A stretch of DNA of 64,000 bases from DASSSQ01 sp963839285 (GCA_963839285.1 CAWIUN010000014.1:1-64000); one strand, 5' to 3'. Shown: positions 26,814 through 36,217, numbered from the stretch's first letter. Made by a program: numbers and translations. The notes: generated by a model from the letters alone, not told the origin.

Positions 26814-27146
26814 GCTCGGCGGCGCAGGTGGCGAGCGCCTGCTCGCCGGGTCGCCGAGGTCGCCGGGGCCTGGCGGCGGCCCGGCCGCCACGCCTCGTGG
26901 CCCGCCGCTTGCCGGCGCGGTGGTCGGTCCGGTCGGGCGCTGCTGCGGGCCGCCCGACGACCGCTGACCCGGACGGCGGCGGCAGTTTTCACACAATCGG
27001 CACGGTCCAGGCACTGACGCGTGCGCATTTCACTGGTAGCGTCGATGCCGTGGGCGGCGGGTTATCCCCACCCCAAGGGGTGGGGGTGCGATCCTCCGGG
27101 AAGCGTCGGGGCGGTTCGCTCCGCGGCGGGAACGGTCGGGCGCGGG
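26814..27146. other. 333-nt intergenic region between convergent genes
   Basis: I see no convincing coding frame or RNA gene. It holds GC-rich imperfect repeats (GGCGGC/GCCGCC clusters), an AT-richer island around 26984-27000 (TTTTCACACAAT) and one perfect palindrome described separately. A TAGCGT box at 27038 with ATG and GTG codons just behind it looks promoter-like, but the frames after it are not protein-like. Confidence 0.5.
27066..27085. terminator. Perfect palindromic hairpin, probably a two-way terminator
   Basis: CCCCACCCC-AA-GGGGTGGGG, 9-bp arms around AA, between the ends of two convergent genes. Confidence 0.45.
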
Positions 27147-28952
27147 CTACGAGGCGACCATGACGTCAGAGGGCAGCTCGGGGACGAGCTCGTCGACGAA
27201 GGCGGCGACGATCGTCGGGTCGAACTGGCCGCCGGCGTGCCGCTCGAGCTCGGCGAGGGCATCTGCGCGGGAGAGCGGCCGGCGGTAGACGCACTCGGAG
27301 GTCATCGCGTCGAAGGCGTCGGCGACGAGGATGATCCGCGCGGCGAGCGGGATCTCCTCGGCGGCCAGCCTGTCCGGGTAGCCGGCCCCGTCCCAGCGCT
27401 CGTGGTGGTGCAGCACCCACTCGGCGATCGGCGCGACGCCGAGGCTCTCGAGCATGCGGAAGCCGATCTGCGGATGCCGCTCGAGCACGAGGCGCTCCGC
27501 GTCGCTGAGCGCGCCGGGCTTGCGCAGGATCTCCTCCGGGATCGCGAGCTTCCCGAGATCGTGCAGGCTGCCGGCGAGCCGGGTCAGCTCGACCTGCTCC
27601 GCGCTCAGCTCGAGCCGCTCGGCCAGGCGGCCGGCGAGCACCGCGACGCGCTGGGAGTGGCTGCCCGCGTACGCGTCCCGCGCGTCGACGGCGCGGGCGA
27701 GGCTCGCGGCCGCCCGGAAGTGGGCGCCGAGGTCGCGTCCCGGCGCGAGCCGCTTCAGGTCGGAGAGCTCGACGACCTCCGCGCGCGAGACCCTGACGCG
27801 ATTCTTCCCGTGCTCCTTCGCCCAGTAGAGGGCGTTGTCGGCGAGCCGGATCAGCTCGTCCCGCTCGCCCCCGTGGTCGGGGTAGGTCGCGACTCCCGCG
27901 CTGACCGTGATCGGCCCCATCTCGCCGAGGTCGATCGCGCCGATCCGGTTCACGATCGACTGCGCCGCGGCGAGCGCGGTCGGCTCGTCGAACGTCGGCA
28001 GCAGGATCGCGAACTCGTCGCCGCCGAGCCTGAACGCCTCCCCTCCCTGCCGCAGCCGTCCGGCGACCTCGGAGAGCACCTGGTCGCCGGCGGGGTGGCC
28101 GAACCGGTCGTTGATCCGCTTGAAGTCGTCGATGTCGATGAAGCAGAAGGTGAGCGCAGACCCTGCTGCCTGCGCGTCCGAGAGCTCGCGCTGGAGCCGC
28201 TCGTGGAAGTGGCGGTGGTTGCCGAGTCCGGTCAGCGGATCGGTCAGCGCCAGCCGCATCGCGGAGAGGGCACGGTGCTGCGAGCGCTGGTAGAGCGAGA
28301 TCGCGACGAGCGGCCCGAGCAGGGCCAGCGCCAGGCCGGGCGTCCGCTGCCAGAGGACGACGAGGATCAGGGCCGTCGCACCCATCAGCGCGAAGGGGAT
28401 CGCGGTCCAGCTGAGGTTCGAGCGCATCGTCTGGAGGTAGGGGCCGCCGGTGTCCGCCCGCTGAACCGCGCTGATCAGGACGAGGTTGACGGCGTACTGG
28501 ACGATCGAGCAGATCGCGACCTTGACGGCCACCTGGTCCGGCGACTCGTGACCGAACGGCTGGATGATCAGGCCCGCGCTCGCCGCCGCGATCGCGTAGA
28601 CGGCGGCGTTGAACGCGGTCCGGAGCGACGCGTGCCGCTCCCAGAGCCCGGTCGTGACCTGCGAGGTCGCCGCGATCAGCGCTCCGGCCGCCCAGCCGAA
28701 GAGGACGACGCCGGCGACGCCGAAGACGAAGCCGAGCGAGACGCCGCGCGCGTCCTTGCCCTCGACCGGAACCGGATACTTCTGGGCGATCGTCGAGGAG
28801 ACGAGGACGCCGAAGATCCCCAGGAGCGTCGTCAGGCCGTGCGGCTCCTCGGCGAAGACGATCGCCGCCGCGGCGTAGGTCGCGAGACCGGCGGCGCACA
28901 CGGGCGCCACGACCGCGAGAAGCCGCGGCGGCGGTAGCGCCCCGCGCGTCAC
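27147..28952 (-). CDS. Membrane GGDEF / HD-GYP protein (cyclic-di-GMP synthesis and breakdown)
   Basis: 601 residues. The N-terminal half has about seven hydrophobic segments (such as LLAVVAPVCAAGLATYAAA and LGFVFGVAGVVLFGWAAGAL), a MASE-like sensor. Residues about 245-400 are a GGDEF domain with ALTDPLTGLGNHRHFHERL, FIDIDDFKRIND and an intact RLGGDEFAILL active site. The C-terminal HD-GYP domain has GSHSQRVAVLA, SLHDLGKLAIP and HHERWDGAGYPD, with all metal ligands. Both activities thus appear possible, and one may regulate the other. The GTG start lies 3 nt behind the stop of a 35-codon gene that is probably translated with it. Confidence 0.92.
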   Translation of the reverse strand: MTRGALPPPRLLAVVAPVCAAGLATYAAAAIVFAEEPHGLTTLLGIFGVLVSSTIAQKYPVPVEGKDARGVSLGFVFGVAGVVLFGWAAGALIAATSQVTTGLWERHASLRTAFNAAVYAIAAASAGLIIQPFGHESPDQVAVKVAICSIVQYAVNLVLISAVQRADTGGPYLQTMRSNLSWTAIPFALMGATALILVVLWQRTPGLALALLGPLVAISLYQRSQHRALSAMRLALTDPLTGLGNHRHFHERLQRELSDAQAAGSALTFCFIDIDDFKRINDRFGHPAGDQVLSEVAGRLRQGGEAFRLGGDEFAILLPTFDEPTALAAAQSIVNRIGAIDLGEMGPITVSAGVATYPDHGGERDELIRLADNALYWAKEHGKNRVRVSRAEVVELSDLKRLAPGRDLGAHFRAAASLARAVDARDAYAGSHSQRVAVLAGRLAERLELSAEQVELTRLAGSLHDLGKLAIPEEILRKPGALSDAERLVLERHPQIGFRMLESLGVAPIAEWVLHHHERWDGAGYPDRLAAEEIPLAARIILVADAFDAMTSECVYRRPLSRADALAELERHAGGQFDPTIVAAFVDELVPELPSDVMVAS

Positions 28953-28955
28953 GAA

Positions 28956-29063
28956 CTACCAGTCGTAGTTGACGAGGACGTCGGCGATCCCATTGATCAC
29001 CGCCGCCGCGACAAGCGCGACGCTGACGAGGAGAGGCAGATAGTGGGTCTTCCAGCGAAGCAT
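28956..29063 (-). CDS. 35-residue membrane peptide upstream of the GGDEF/HD-GYP gene
   Basis: ATG to TAG on the minus strand, starting MLRWKTHYL, then a hydrophobic stretch (PLLVSVALVAAAVINGIA) and ending LVNYDW. A strong ribosome site, GGGAGGA, lies 5 nt before the ATG. Only 3 nt separate its stop from the GTG of the next gene, which has no ribosome site of its own, so translation is probably coupled. It may be a leader peptide or a small membrane partner of the sensor half of the GGDEF protein. No known family. Confidence 0.6.
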   Translation of the reverse strand: MLRWKTHYLPLLVSVALVAAAVINGIADVLVNYDW

Positions 29064-29187
29064 CAGATCCTCCCGATTCCCATGGCCGCAGACGAGGAGC
29101 ATTGTCCGCCCTGAGGAGAGGCGATGAATCACCCGGAAAGGGGATCGTGCCGGGAACCTCGGCCATGCCTCGGCCGGGGGAGCCGGC

Positions 29188-29193
29188 TAGGCT
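29188..29193 (+). promoter_or_regulatory. Putative -10 box (TAGGCT) for the small carboxylase-associated gene
   Basis: Six nt before the GTG start at 29200. The same hexamer stands in front of the PepT and cysS genes. Confidence 0.4.
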
Positions 29194-29199
29194 GGGACC

Positions 29200-29362
29200 G
29201 TGGCCGCAGAGGACGTCGACGTCAGCCCGGAAGCGCCCGCCGAGATCGCCGAGGCGATCGCCGCCGCGCTCGAGCCCGTCCGACCGGGAGACCCGCCCGA
29301 GAGCGCCTGGTGGCGCGCGGGCCTACGCCGAGTCCGTCCGCGGCGAACCGAGCGGCGACTAG
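29200..29362 (+). CDS. Small protein of about 53 residues, possibly an acyl-CoA carboxylase epsilon-like subunit
   Basis: Starts with an acidic segment (AAEDVDVSPEAPAEIAEAI) and continues ALEPVRPGDPPESAWW. The frame then breaks near 29314; removing one C gives ARAYAESVRGEPSGD and a stop 4 nt before the end of convergent pgsA, and the length 3n+1 agrees. A small acidic protein with a Pro/Ala linker and a Trp near the end, next to biotin-carboxylase genes, recalls the epsilon subunits of actinobacterial carboxylases. The similarity is weak, and the position between the beta and alpha genes is the better argument. Confidence 0.45.
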
Positions 29363-29365
29363 CGC

Positions 29366-29908
29366 TCAGCCGGCGGGGCGGCCGCGCAGGAGCCCGGGCG
29401 CCGCGCGCGCGTAGTCGAGCCCGGAGAGCCAGGTGAGGACGAGCGCGACGAGCAGGCACCACCAGGCCGCGTCGTGGCTCCAGGCGCCGGCCGCGGCGAA
29501 GCCGCCGACCGCTGCGGCGGTGGCCTGCGACCACGTCTTCACCTTGGCGAGGTCACGGGCCGCGATCACGACGCCGCGCTCGAGCGCCGCCTGGCGGAGG
29601 CCCGAGATCAAGAGCTCGCGGACGAGCACCGCCGCGACCATCCAGGCGGGGAAGACGCCCTGGTCGATCAGGACGACGAGCGTGGCGAGCACGAGCAGCT
29701 TGTCCGCGAGCGGATCGAGCAGCGACCCGAGCGGCGAGACCCGGCCGGTGCGGCGCGCCACCCGTCCGTCGAACCAGTCGGTCGTCATCGCAGCGATGAA
29801 GACGCCGGTCGCCCACCAGTCGTGACCGGGGAACGACCAGGCGAAGAGGACGACGACGACCGGCACCGCGAGGGCGCGGGCGACGGTCAACTGATCCGCG
29901 AACGTCAT
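29366..29908 (-). CDS. pgsA: CDP-alcohol phosphatidyltransferase, phosphatidylglycerophosphate synthase type
   Basis: Membrane enzyme making phosphatidylglycerol phosphate from CDP-diacylglycerol and glycerol 3-phosphate. It contains the full family motif: DWFDGRVARRTG followed by GSLLDPLADK, i.e. D-x2-DG-x2-AR-x8-G-x3-D-x3-D. The N-terminus (FADQLTVARALAVPVVVVLF) and the later helices are hydrophobic, about five spans. 180 residues is normal. The ATG is 12 bp away from the oppositely directed ATG of the biotin carboxylase gene, so its promoter must overlap that gene. Confidence 0.88.
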   Translation of the reverse strand: MTFADQLTVARALAVPVVVVLFAWSFPGHDWWATGVFIAAMTTDWFDGRVARRTGRVSPLGSLLDPLADKLLVLATLVVLIDQGVFPAWMVAAVLVRELLISGLRQAALERGVVIAARDLAKVKTWSQATAAAVGGFAAAGAWSHDAAWWCLLVALVLTWLSGLDYARAAPGLLRGRPAG

Positions 29909-29915
29909 CGGGGGG

Positions 29916-29921
29916 AGAATA
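29916..29921 (-). promoter_or_regulatory. Putative -10 box (TATTCT) for pgsA
   Basis: Read on the minus strand, TATTCT is 7 nt before the pgsA ATG and its first base pairs with the A of the opposite start codon. A -35, if there is one, lies inside the biotin carboxylase coding sequence. Confidence 0.45.
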
Positions 29922-31749
29922 TGCGTCCGATGCCGAGCTTCTCGAAAGTGCTGGTCGCCAACCGCGGCGAGATCGCCGTCCGGATCTTCCGGACGCTGCG
30001 CGAGCTCGGTCTCGGCTCGGTCGCCGTCTACTCCGAGGCCGACCGGGACGCCGTCCACACGCGGCGCGCGGACGAGGCGTACCTGGTCGGTCCCGCGGCG
30101 GCTTCCGAGAGCTACCTCGCGGTCGAGCGGATCCTCGAGGCGGCCGAGCGCTCCGGGGCCGAGGCCGTCCATCCCGGCTACGGGTTCCTCGCCGAGAACG
30201 CCGCCTTCGCCCGCGCGGTCGAGCAGGCAGGGCTGGTCTGGATCGGCCCGCCGCCGGCCGCGATCGAGCTGATGGGCTCGAAGACCGAGGCACGGACGGT
30301 GATGCAGGCGGCAGGCGTGCCGATCATCCCGGGGACCACGGATCCCGTCGCCTCCGCCGACGAGGTCGTCCGCCTCGGCGAGGAGATCGGCTACCCGCTC
30401 CTGATCAAGGCGGCGGCGGGCGGGGGCGGCAAGGGCATGAAGGTCGTCCGCGACGCCGGGCAGGCCGAGGCGCGCCTTCGCCTCGGCGCAGCGCGAAGGG
30501 CAGTCGTACTTCGCCGACCCGTCCGTCTACGTCGAGCGCTACCTCGAGGACCCGCGCCACGTCGAGGTGCAGGTGCTCGCCGACGCCCACGGCGCGGTGA
30601 TCCACCTCGGCGAGCGCGACTGCACGATCCAGCGACGGCACCAGAAGCTGGTCGAGGAGACGCCGTCGCCGGCGGTCGACGAGGAGCTCCGCGCCCGGAT
30701 CGGGACGATCGCGGTGGACGCCGCCCGCGCCTGCGGCTACCGCTCGGCGGGGACGGTCGAGGGCCTGCTCGCCCCGGACGGCTCCTACTACTTCATGGAG
30801 ATGAACACCCGGATCCAGGTCGAGCACACGGTGACCGAGCTGGTGACGGGCCTCGATCTCGTCCGCGAGCAGATCTCGGTCGCGGCCGGAGAGCCGCTAT
30901 CGCTGCGTCAGGAGGACGTCCGCATCCAGGGCCACGCGATCGAGTGCCGGATCAACGCCGAGGACCCGGCGCGGGCGTTCCTGCCGACCCCGGGGCGGAT
31001 CACGCGCTACCGCGAGCCGTCGGGCCCGGGGGTGCGCGTCGACTCGGGCGTCGAGGAGGGGACGGAGATCCCGCAGGCGTACGACCCGATGATCGCGAAG
31101 CTGATCGTCCACGGCGTCGACCGCGAGCACGCGCGCAGGCGGATGCTGCGGGCGCTCGACGAGTTCGAGATCGGCGGTGTCCAGACGCTGCTCGGCTTCC
31201 ATCGCGCGCTCCTCTCGCACCCGTGCTTCGTCGACGGCGCGACCTGTCACGGCGTCGTCGAGTCGGAGCAGCTGGCGGAGCGCGCGGAGCAGTTGTCGCA
31301 TCGGACAACGACGGTACCGGGGCGGTCGGACGGACGGCTCGCCGAGCGGGTCGTGCTGGCCGAGGTCGAGGGCCGGCGCTACGAGGTGCGCCTGCACGAG
31401 CCCGAGCCGCCCGAGCGGGAGCTGGCGCGCCGTCGGCGCGAGCGGACCCGCGGCGGCGCGGGCGGCGCAGCCCAGGACGCCGTCGTCAGCCCGATGCAGG
31501 GGACGGTCCTCGCGGTCAAGGTCGAGGAAGGCGCGTCGGTCGAGGCCGGGCAGGTGCTCTGCGTCGTCGAGGCGATGAAGATGGAGAACGAGGTCCACGC
31601 CCAGCGCGACGGCGTCGTCGTCGACCTCTCGGTGCGCGCGGGCGAGCCGGTCAAGACCGGCCAGGTGATCTGCCGGGTCGTCGCGAGCGAGGGAGCCGTC
31701 AGCGCCCGTCGAGCGCGCGGCGGCGGGCGGCTACAGCGAGCGCTGGTAG
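29921..31749 (+). CDS. Acyl-CoA carboxylase alpha subunit: biotin carboxylase plus biotin carrier domain, two frame breaks
   Basis: Carboxylates its own biotin with bicarbonate and ATP. N-terminal KVLVANRGEIAVRIFRTL, ATP-grasp loop AAAGGGGKGMKVV, catalytic segments HLGERDCTIQRRHQK, FMEMNTRIQVEHTVTE and RINAEDP are those of AccC/PccA proteins. The C-terminal carrier domain has the biotin site VEAMKMENEVHA. Breaks near 30472 (QAEA to ALASAQREGQSYF) and near 31711 (removing one C before CGAG gives a stop at 31749) are both extra bases; length 3n+2 agrees. ATG 29921 has GGGGGGAG just upstream; an ATG 9 nt later is an alternative. It ends 19 nt inside the convergent ABC permease gene. Confidence 0.88.
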
Positions 31750-32501
31750 CGGCGCAGCGTCCAGGTCGCGAACGACGCGGTGACCGCGCAGGTCGCGAGC
31801 ATGTAACCGAGATGGGCGGCCGTCGAGCCCCAGTCGCCGCCGACGACGACCGCGTTCCGCGCCGCGATCACGCCCCAGTTGACCGGGTTGTAGTGGGAGA
31901 CGGTCTGGATCCAGTCCGGCATCGTCTGCTGCGAGATCAGGATCGTGGAGAGGAACATCAGCGGCAGCGAGACGAAGTTCGCGATCCCGATCACGCTCTC
32001 CTCGCGCCGGACGAGCAGCGCGATCCCGTGCGAGACGCCGCTGAAGGCCGCCGCCAGCAGCATCGCGGCGACGAGCACGGTCAGCCAGCCCGCCGCGCCG
32101 CCGTGCACCCGCACCCCGAGCGCCAGCCCGACGAGCAGGATCACGAGCGCCTGGATCACGGCGGTCAACCCGGCGCGGATGATCTGCGAGAGGACGATCG
32201 AGACCCGCGTGACCGGCGTCGCCAGGAAGCGGTCGACGACCGAGCGGTCGAGGTCGTCCACCATCGACATCCCGCTCCAGGTCGCGCTGAAGAAGGCGTT
32301 CATGATCACGACGCCCGGCGCCAGGAACTCGACGTACGAGTCGGCGCCGCCGCGCAGCGCGCCGACCTTCGAGAACAGCTGTCCGTAAAGGACGAGCCAG
32401 ACCATCGGCTGGATCAGCAGCATCACGATCCAGACCGGCTGGCGCAGCAGGTTCCGCACCTGCCGTCCGACCATGAACCAGGTGTCGGAGACGACGGTCA
32501 C
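31731..32501 (-). CDS. ABC-2 type exporter permease
   Basis: 256 residues with six predicted membrane spans, e.g. PVWIVMLLIQPMVWLVLYG, VIQALVILLVGLALGV, WLTVLVAAMLLAAAFSGVSH and ATCAVTASFATWTL. The segment FLSTILISQQTMPDWIQTVS and HYNPVNWGVIAARN is typical for the DrrB/ABC2 family that pumps drugs, lipids or polysaccharides. The GTG overlaps the stop of the ATPase gene, so the two subunits are made together. The exported compound is unknown. Confidence 0.88.
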   Translation of the reverse strand: MTVVSDTWFMVGRQVRNLLRQPVWIVMLLIQPMVWLVLYGQLFSKVGALRGGADSYVEFLAPGVVIMNAFFSATWSGMSMVDDLDRSVVDRFLATPVTRVSIVLSQIIRAGLTAVIQALVILLVGLALGVRVHGGAAGWLTVLVAAMLLAAAFSGVSHGIALLVRREESVIGIANFVSLPLMFLSTILISQQTMPDWIQTVSHYNPVNWGVIAARNAVVVGGDWGSTAAHLGYMLATCAVTASFATWTLRRYQRSL

Positions 32502-33464
32502 TCGCCCGCCCGGTCCTCGCTCTCGAAGTCCCGGCCCGTGTAGTGCAGGTAGACGTCGTCGAGCGACGGCCGCGAGACCGAGACGGCGGCGACCCCGACG
32601 CCGGCGGCGTCGAGCGCGGCGAGGATCCCGGGCAGCGCCCGGCCGCCGTCCTCGACCCGCGCGACGAGCGTCCGCTCGTCGGTCAGGGCCTCCTCGCGGG
32701 CGCCGACCCGCTCGAGCACGGCACGCGCCTCCTCGACCTGCCCGTCGGCGAGCTCGAGCTGCACCGCGTCGCCCTCGAGACGTGCCTTCAGCTGCTCGGG
32801 CGCGCCCTCGACGACGACGGTGCCGCGGCTGACGATGGCGACCCGCTGCGCGAGCGCGTCCGCCTCCTCGAGGTAGTGGGTGGTCAGCAGGATCGTCAGC
32901 TCCTCCTGCGTCGCCAGCCGGCGCACCTCCTCCCACATCGAGGCGCGCACCTCGGGGTCGAGGCCGGTCGTCGGCTCGTCGAGATAGAGCACCTGCGGCC
33001 GGTGGACGAGGCCGAGCGCGACGTCGAGGCGCCGGCGCATGCCGCCCGAGTAGTCGCGGACGACGCGCCCCGCGGCGTCGGCGATCCCGACCAGGCCGAG
33101 CAGCTCGTCGACCCGCTGCCGCAGGTCGCGTCCCGCGCAGGCCCTGGATCCGGCCCTGGAGCATCAGGTTCTCGCGGCCGGTCGCGTGCTGGTCGACGCC
33201 CGAGTCCTGCGGGACGTAGCCGAAGACGCGGCGCACGGAGTCGGCCTCGCGGACGACGTCGTGGCCGCCGACGAGGGCGCTCCCCTCGTCCGGCGTCGTC
33301 AGCGTCGCGAGCACGCGGATCGTCGTCGACTTGCCGGCGCCGTTCGGGCCGAGCAGGCCGAAGATCTCGCCGCGGCGGACCGAGAAGCCGACGCCGTCGA
33401 GCGCCTGCACCGCGCCGTAGCGCTTGCGCAGCCCGTCGACCACGATCGTCTCCGTCGGCGCCAT
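32498..33464 (-). CDS. ABC exporter ATP-binding subunit (DrrA-like), one frame break
   Basis: Walker A LLGPNGAGKSTTIR, Q-loop YVPQDSGVD, signature DYSGGMRRRLDVA, Walker B LYLDEPTTGLDP and H-loop LTTHYLEEAD are all present. The C-terminal 80 residues (ending PSLDDVYLHYTGRDF) match the extra domain of DrrA-type ATPases. The break near 33138 falls between LMLQGRIQGLRG and LRQRVDELLGLVGIADAAG, explained by one extra base (length 3n+1). It is divergent from sucC, with 57 nt between the starts. Confidence 0.9.
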
Positions 33465-33521
33465 CGCCCCGAGGCTACCTGCGCGTCCGCCGCGCGACGA
33501 CCGATAGAGTCCGCCGCGCCG

Positions 33522-34665
33522 ATGGACCTCTACGAGCACCAGGGCAAGGAGCTGTTCCGCCGCTTCGGCATCCCCGTTTCCGACGGGCGGCTCGCGACGA
33601 CGCCGGAGGAGGCGCGGCAGGCGGCCGAGGAGCTCGGCGGCCGGGTCGTCGTCAAGGCCCAGGTGCTGACCGGCGGCCGCGGCAAGGCCGGCGGGGTCAA
33701 GCTCGCCGAGGGGCCCGCCGACGCCGAGCAGAAGGCGCGCGAGATCCTCGGGCTCGACATCCGCGGCCACGTCGTCCACAAGGTCTGGGTCGAGGCGGCA
33801 TCCGAGATCGCCAAGGAGTACTACCTCTCGATCACCTTCGACCGGGGCGCGAAGAAGCCGCTCCTGATGCTGACGACCCGTGGCGGCGTCGACATCGAGG
33901 AGGTCGCGGCGAACAGCCCCGATGCGCTCGCGCGGCTGCACGTCGACCCGCTCGAGGGCTTCCAGGGCTACCAGGCGCGCCGCGTCATCTACGGCGCCGG
34001 CGTCGAGGACCCGTCGGAGCAGAAGCAGCTCGTCGCGATCATCGGCAAGCTCTACAAGGCGTTCGTCGAGTCGGACGCGATGCTCGCCGAGATCAACCCG
34101 CTGATCGTGACGCCGGACGGCGAGGTGAAGGCGCTCGACTCGAAGTTCACGGTCGACGACTCCTCGCTCTACCGGCACCCCGAGATCGCCGGCTGGCGCG
34201 ACACGGCCGCGGCCGACCCGCTCGAGGCCTTCGCGCGCGAGAAGGGCGTCACCTACGTCAAGCTCGACGGCGAGGTCGGCATCCTCGGCAACGGCGCGGG
34301 CCTCTCGATGTCGACCGTGGACGTGGTCGTCGTCGCCGGCGGCAGGCCCGCCAACTTCTGCGACCTCGGCGGCGGCGGCTCGGCGGAGGGCGTCGTCGAC
34401 GCGCTCGAGGTGATCACCCGCGACGAGCAGGTGCGCTCGGTCTTCTTCAACATCTTCGGCGGGATCACGCGCTGCGACGAGGTCGCGCGCGGCGTCCTGC
34501 AGGCGCTCGAGCAGATGAAGCCTCGAGCTGCCGCTCGTGATCCGGCTCGACGGCACGAACGCCGAAGAGGGGCGGCGGCTGCTCGAGGAGGCGGCGCCGC
34601 GCAACCTCTTCGTCGAGCCGACGATGCTCGAGGCGGCCCGCCGCGCCGTGGAGCTGGCCGAGTGA
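33522..34665 (+). CDS. sucC: Succinyl-CoA synthetase beta subunit, one frame break
   Basis: TCA-cycle ligase subunit that binds nucleotide and CoA and makes succinate plus ATP/GTP from succinyl-CoA. N-terminal MDLYEHQGKELFRRFGIP, ATP-grasp segments VVVKAQVLTGGRGKAGGVK and MLAEINPLIVT, and the C-terminal LGNGAGLSMSTVD and FFNIFGGITRCDEVA are diagnostic. Near 34523 the frame breaks after LEQMK; dropping one C before TCGAG restores LELPLVIRLDGTNAEEG to the stop. The stop overlaps the GTG of a methyltransferase gene that separates it from sucD. Confidence 0.93.
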
Positions 34666-35304
34666 GGCCGACCGTCTGGGACGACCGCGCGCAGGGCTAC
34701 CGCGACTCGGACGCGCACCGCGGCGGCGACGACCTCGAGCAGCTCGTCGCCTGGGCCCGCGGGGCGCGGACGGCGCTCGACGTCGCGACCGGCGGCGGCC
34801 ACGTCGCCCGGCGGCTGCGCGAGGAGGGGCTCGAGGTCGTCACCTGCGATCCCTCGGCGGGCATGCACCCGGACGTGATCTGCACCGCGGAGGACCTGCC
34901 CTTCGCGAACGCGTCCTTCGACGTCGTCGCCTGCCGGACGGCGCCGCACCACTTCCGGGACGTCGCCGCCTCCGTGCGGGAGATGGCCCGCGTCGCCGCC
35001 GACCGCGTGCTGATCGTGGACACGGTCAACATGGGCGAGGACGTCGAGCGCGCCGAGACGCTGCGCGACCCCTCGCACGTCCGCAACTACACCGAGGCGG
35101 AGTGGCTCGAGCTCGTCGAGCAGGCGGGCCTGCGGCTCGTCGAGACGAAGACGTTCGCCCACACGTTCGACTTCCGAGGCCTGGCTGACCCGCACCGGCT
35201 GTGTCGGCGAGGAGGCCCGCGAGGCGGAGGCGCTGCTCGGCGGGCGCGTCTCCGGCGGGCGCCTGACCCTCGACAAGCTCGCGATCCACGCCGTCAAGGA
35301 GTAG
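34662..35304 (+). CDS. Class I SAM-dependent methyltransferase between sucC and sucD, one frame break
   Basis: UbiE/Methyltransf_11-like fold: motif I LDVATGGGHVARRL, the acidic residue after beta-2 (VVTCDPSAGM), motif IV FDVVACRTAPHHF and post-motif VLIVDTVNMGED. Substrate determinants are not obvious. The frame breaks near 35177 (HTFDF to EAWLTRTGCVGEEARE), explained by one extra C in TTCCGAGG. It starts with GTGA overlap on sucC and ends 2 nt before the sucD start, so it must be co-transcribed with both. A role linked to the synthetase, or to a quinone or small molecule, is only conjecture. Confidence 0.82.
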
Positions 35305-35306
35305 CC

Positions 35307-36179
35307 GTGGCGATCATCGTCGACAACGACACGAGGCTCGTCGTCCAGGGCCTGACCGGCTCGGAGGGGCGCTTCCACGGCCTGCGCAACCGCGCCTACG
35401 GCACGGACGTCGTCGCCGGGATGACCCCGGGCAAGGGCGGCCAGGAGGTGGAGGGGATCCCGGTCTTCGACACCGTCGCCGAAGCGGTCGAGCAGACGGG
35501 CGCGAACACCTCGCTGATCTTCGTGCCCGCCCGCGGTGCCGCCGACGCGGTCTACGAGGCCGTCGACGCCGGCATCCGCACCGTCATCTGCATCACCGAG
35601 CACATCCCCGCCCACGAGATGCTGCGCGTCTACAACTACATCCGCCCCAGGGGCGTGACGATGATCGGGCCGAACTGCCCGGGCGTGCTCTCGCCGGACA
35701 AGGCGAACGTCGGGATCATCCCGGCCGAGGTCTTCGCCGCCGGCAACATCGGCCTCGTCTCGCGCTCCGGGACGCTCACCTACCAGATCGGCTACGAGCT
35801 GGCCCAGTCCGGGCTCGGCAACTCGACGATCGTCGGCATCGGCGGCGACCCCGTCGTCGGCTCCTCCTTCATCGACGTGCTCGAGCGCTTCGAGGCCGAC
35901 CCGGAGACCGAGCTGGTCGTGCTCGTCGGCGAGATCGGCGGCGACGAGGAGGAGAAGGCGGCCCGCTTCATCGACGACTCGATGTCGAAGCCCGTCTTCG
36001 CCTACATCGCCGGCTTCTCGGCGCCGCCCGGCAAGACGATGGGCCACGCCGGCGCGATCATCTCCGGCTCGGCCGGGACGGCGCAGGCGAAGAAGGAGGC
36101 GCTCGAGGCGGCCGGGATCCGGGTCGGGACGACGCCGACCGAGGTGGCCGAGCTCGTCACCTCCTTCGTCCGCGGCTGA
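35307..36179 (+). CDS. sucD: Succinyl-CoA synthetase alpha subunit
   Basis: Carries the phosphohistidine and the CoA-binding Rossmann domain. LVVQGLTGSEGRFH at the N-terminus binds CoA; ITEHIPAHEM, IGPNCPGVLSP and VSRSGTLTYQIGYELA are conserved; the active-site His is in KTMGHAGAIISGSAGTA. 290 residues, normal. The GTG start is 2 nt after the methyltransferase stop. Works as a complex with the SucC product. Confidence 0.95.
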   Translation: MAIIVDNDTRLVVQGLTGSEGRFHGLRNRAYGTDVVAGMTPGKGGQEVEGIPVFDTVAEAVEQTGANTSLIFVPARGAADAVYEAVDAGIRTVICITEHIPAHEMLRVYNYIRPRGVTMIGPNCPGVLSPDKANVGIIPAEVFAAGNIGLVSRSGTLTYQIGYELAQSGLGNSTIVGIGGDPVVGSSFIDVLERFEADPETELVVLVGEIGGDEEEKAARFIDDSMSKPVFAYIAGFSAPPGKTMGHAGAIISGSAGTAQAKKEALEAAGIRVGTTPTEVAELVTSFVRG

Positions 36180-36205
36180 GGCCGCGGGCGCCTCTGGCAA
36201 GCCTC

Positions 36206-36211
36206 TAAACT
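36206..36211 (+). promoter_or_regulatory. Putative -10 box (TAAACT) for the aminotransferase gene
   Basis: Six nt before the ATG. This suggests that the aminotransferase has its own leaderless transcript rather than reading through from sucD. Confidence 0.45.
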
Positions 36212-36217
36212 GCCGGG

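Noticed and set aside
26814..27146. A small RNA or riboswitch in the longest gene-free stretch
   Set aside because: Apart from the 20-bp palindrome I find no conserved fold or motif; GC-rich repeats alone do not support it.
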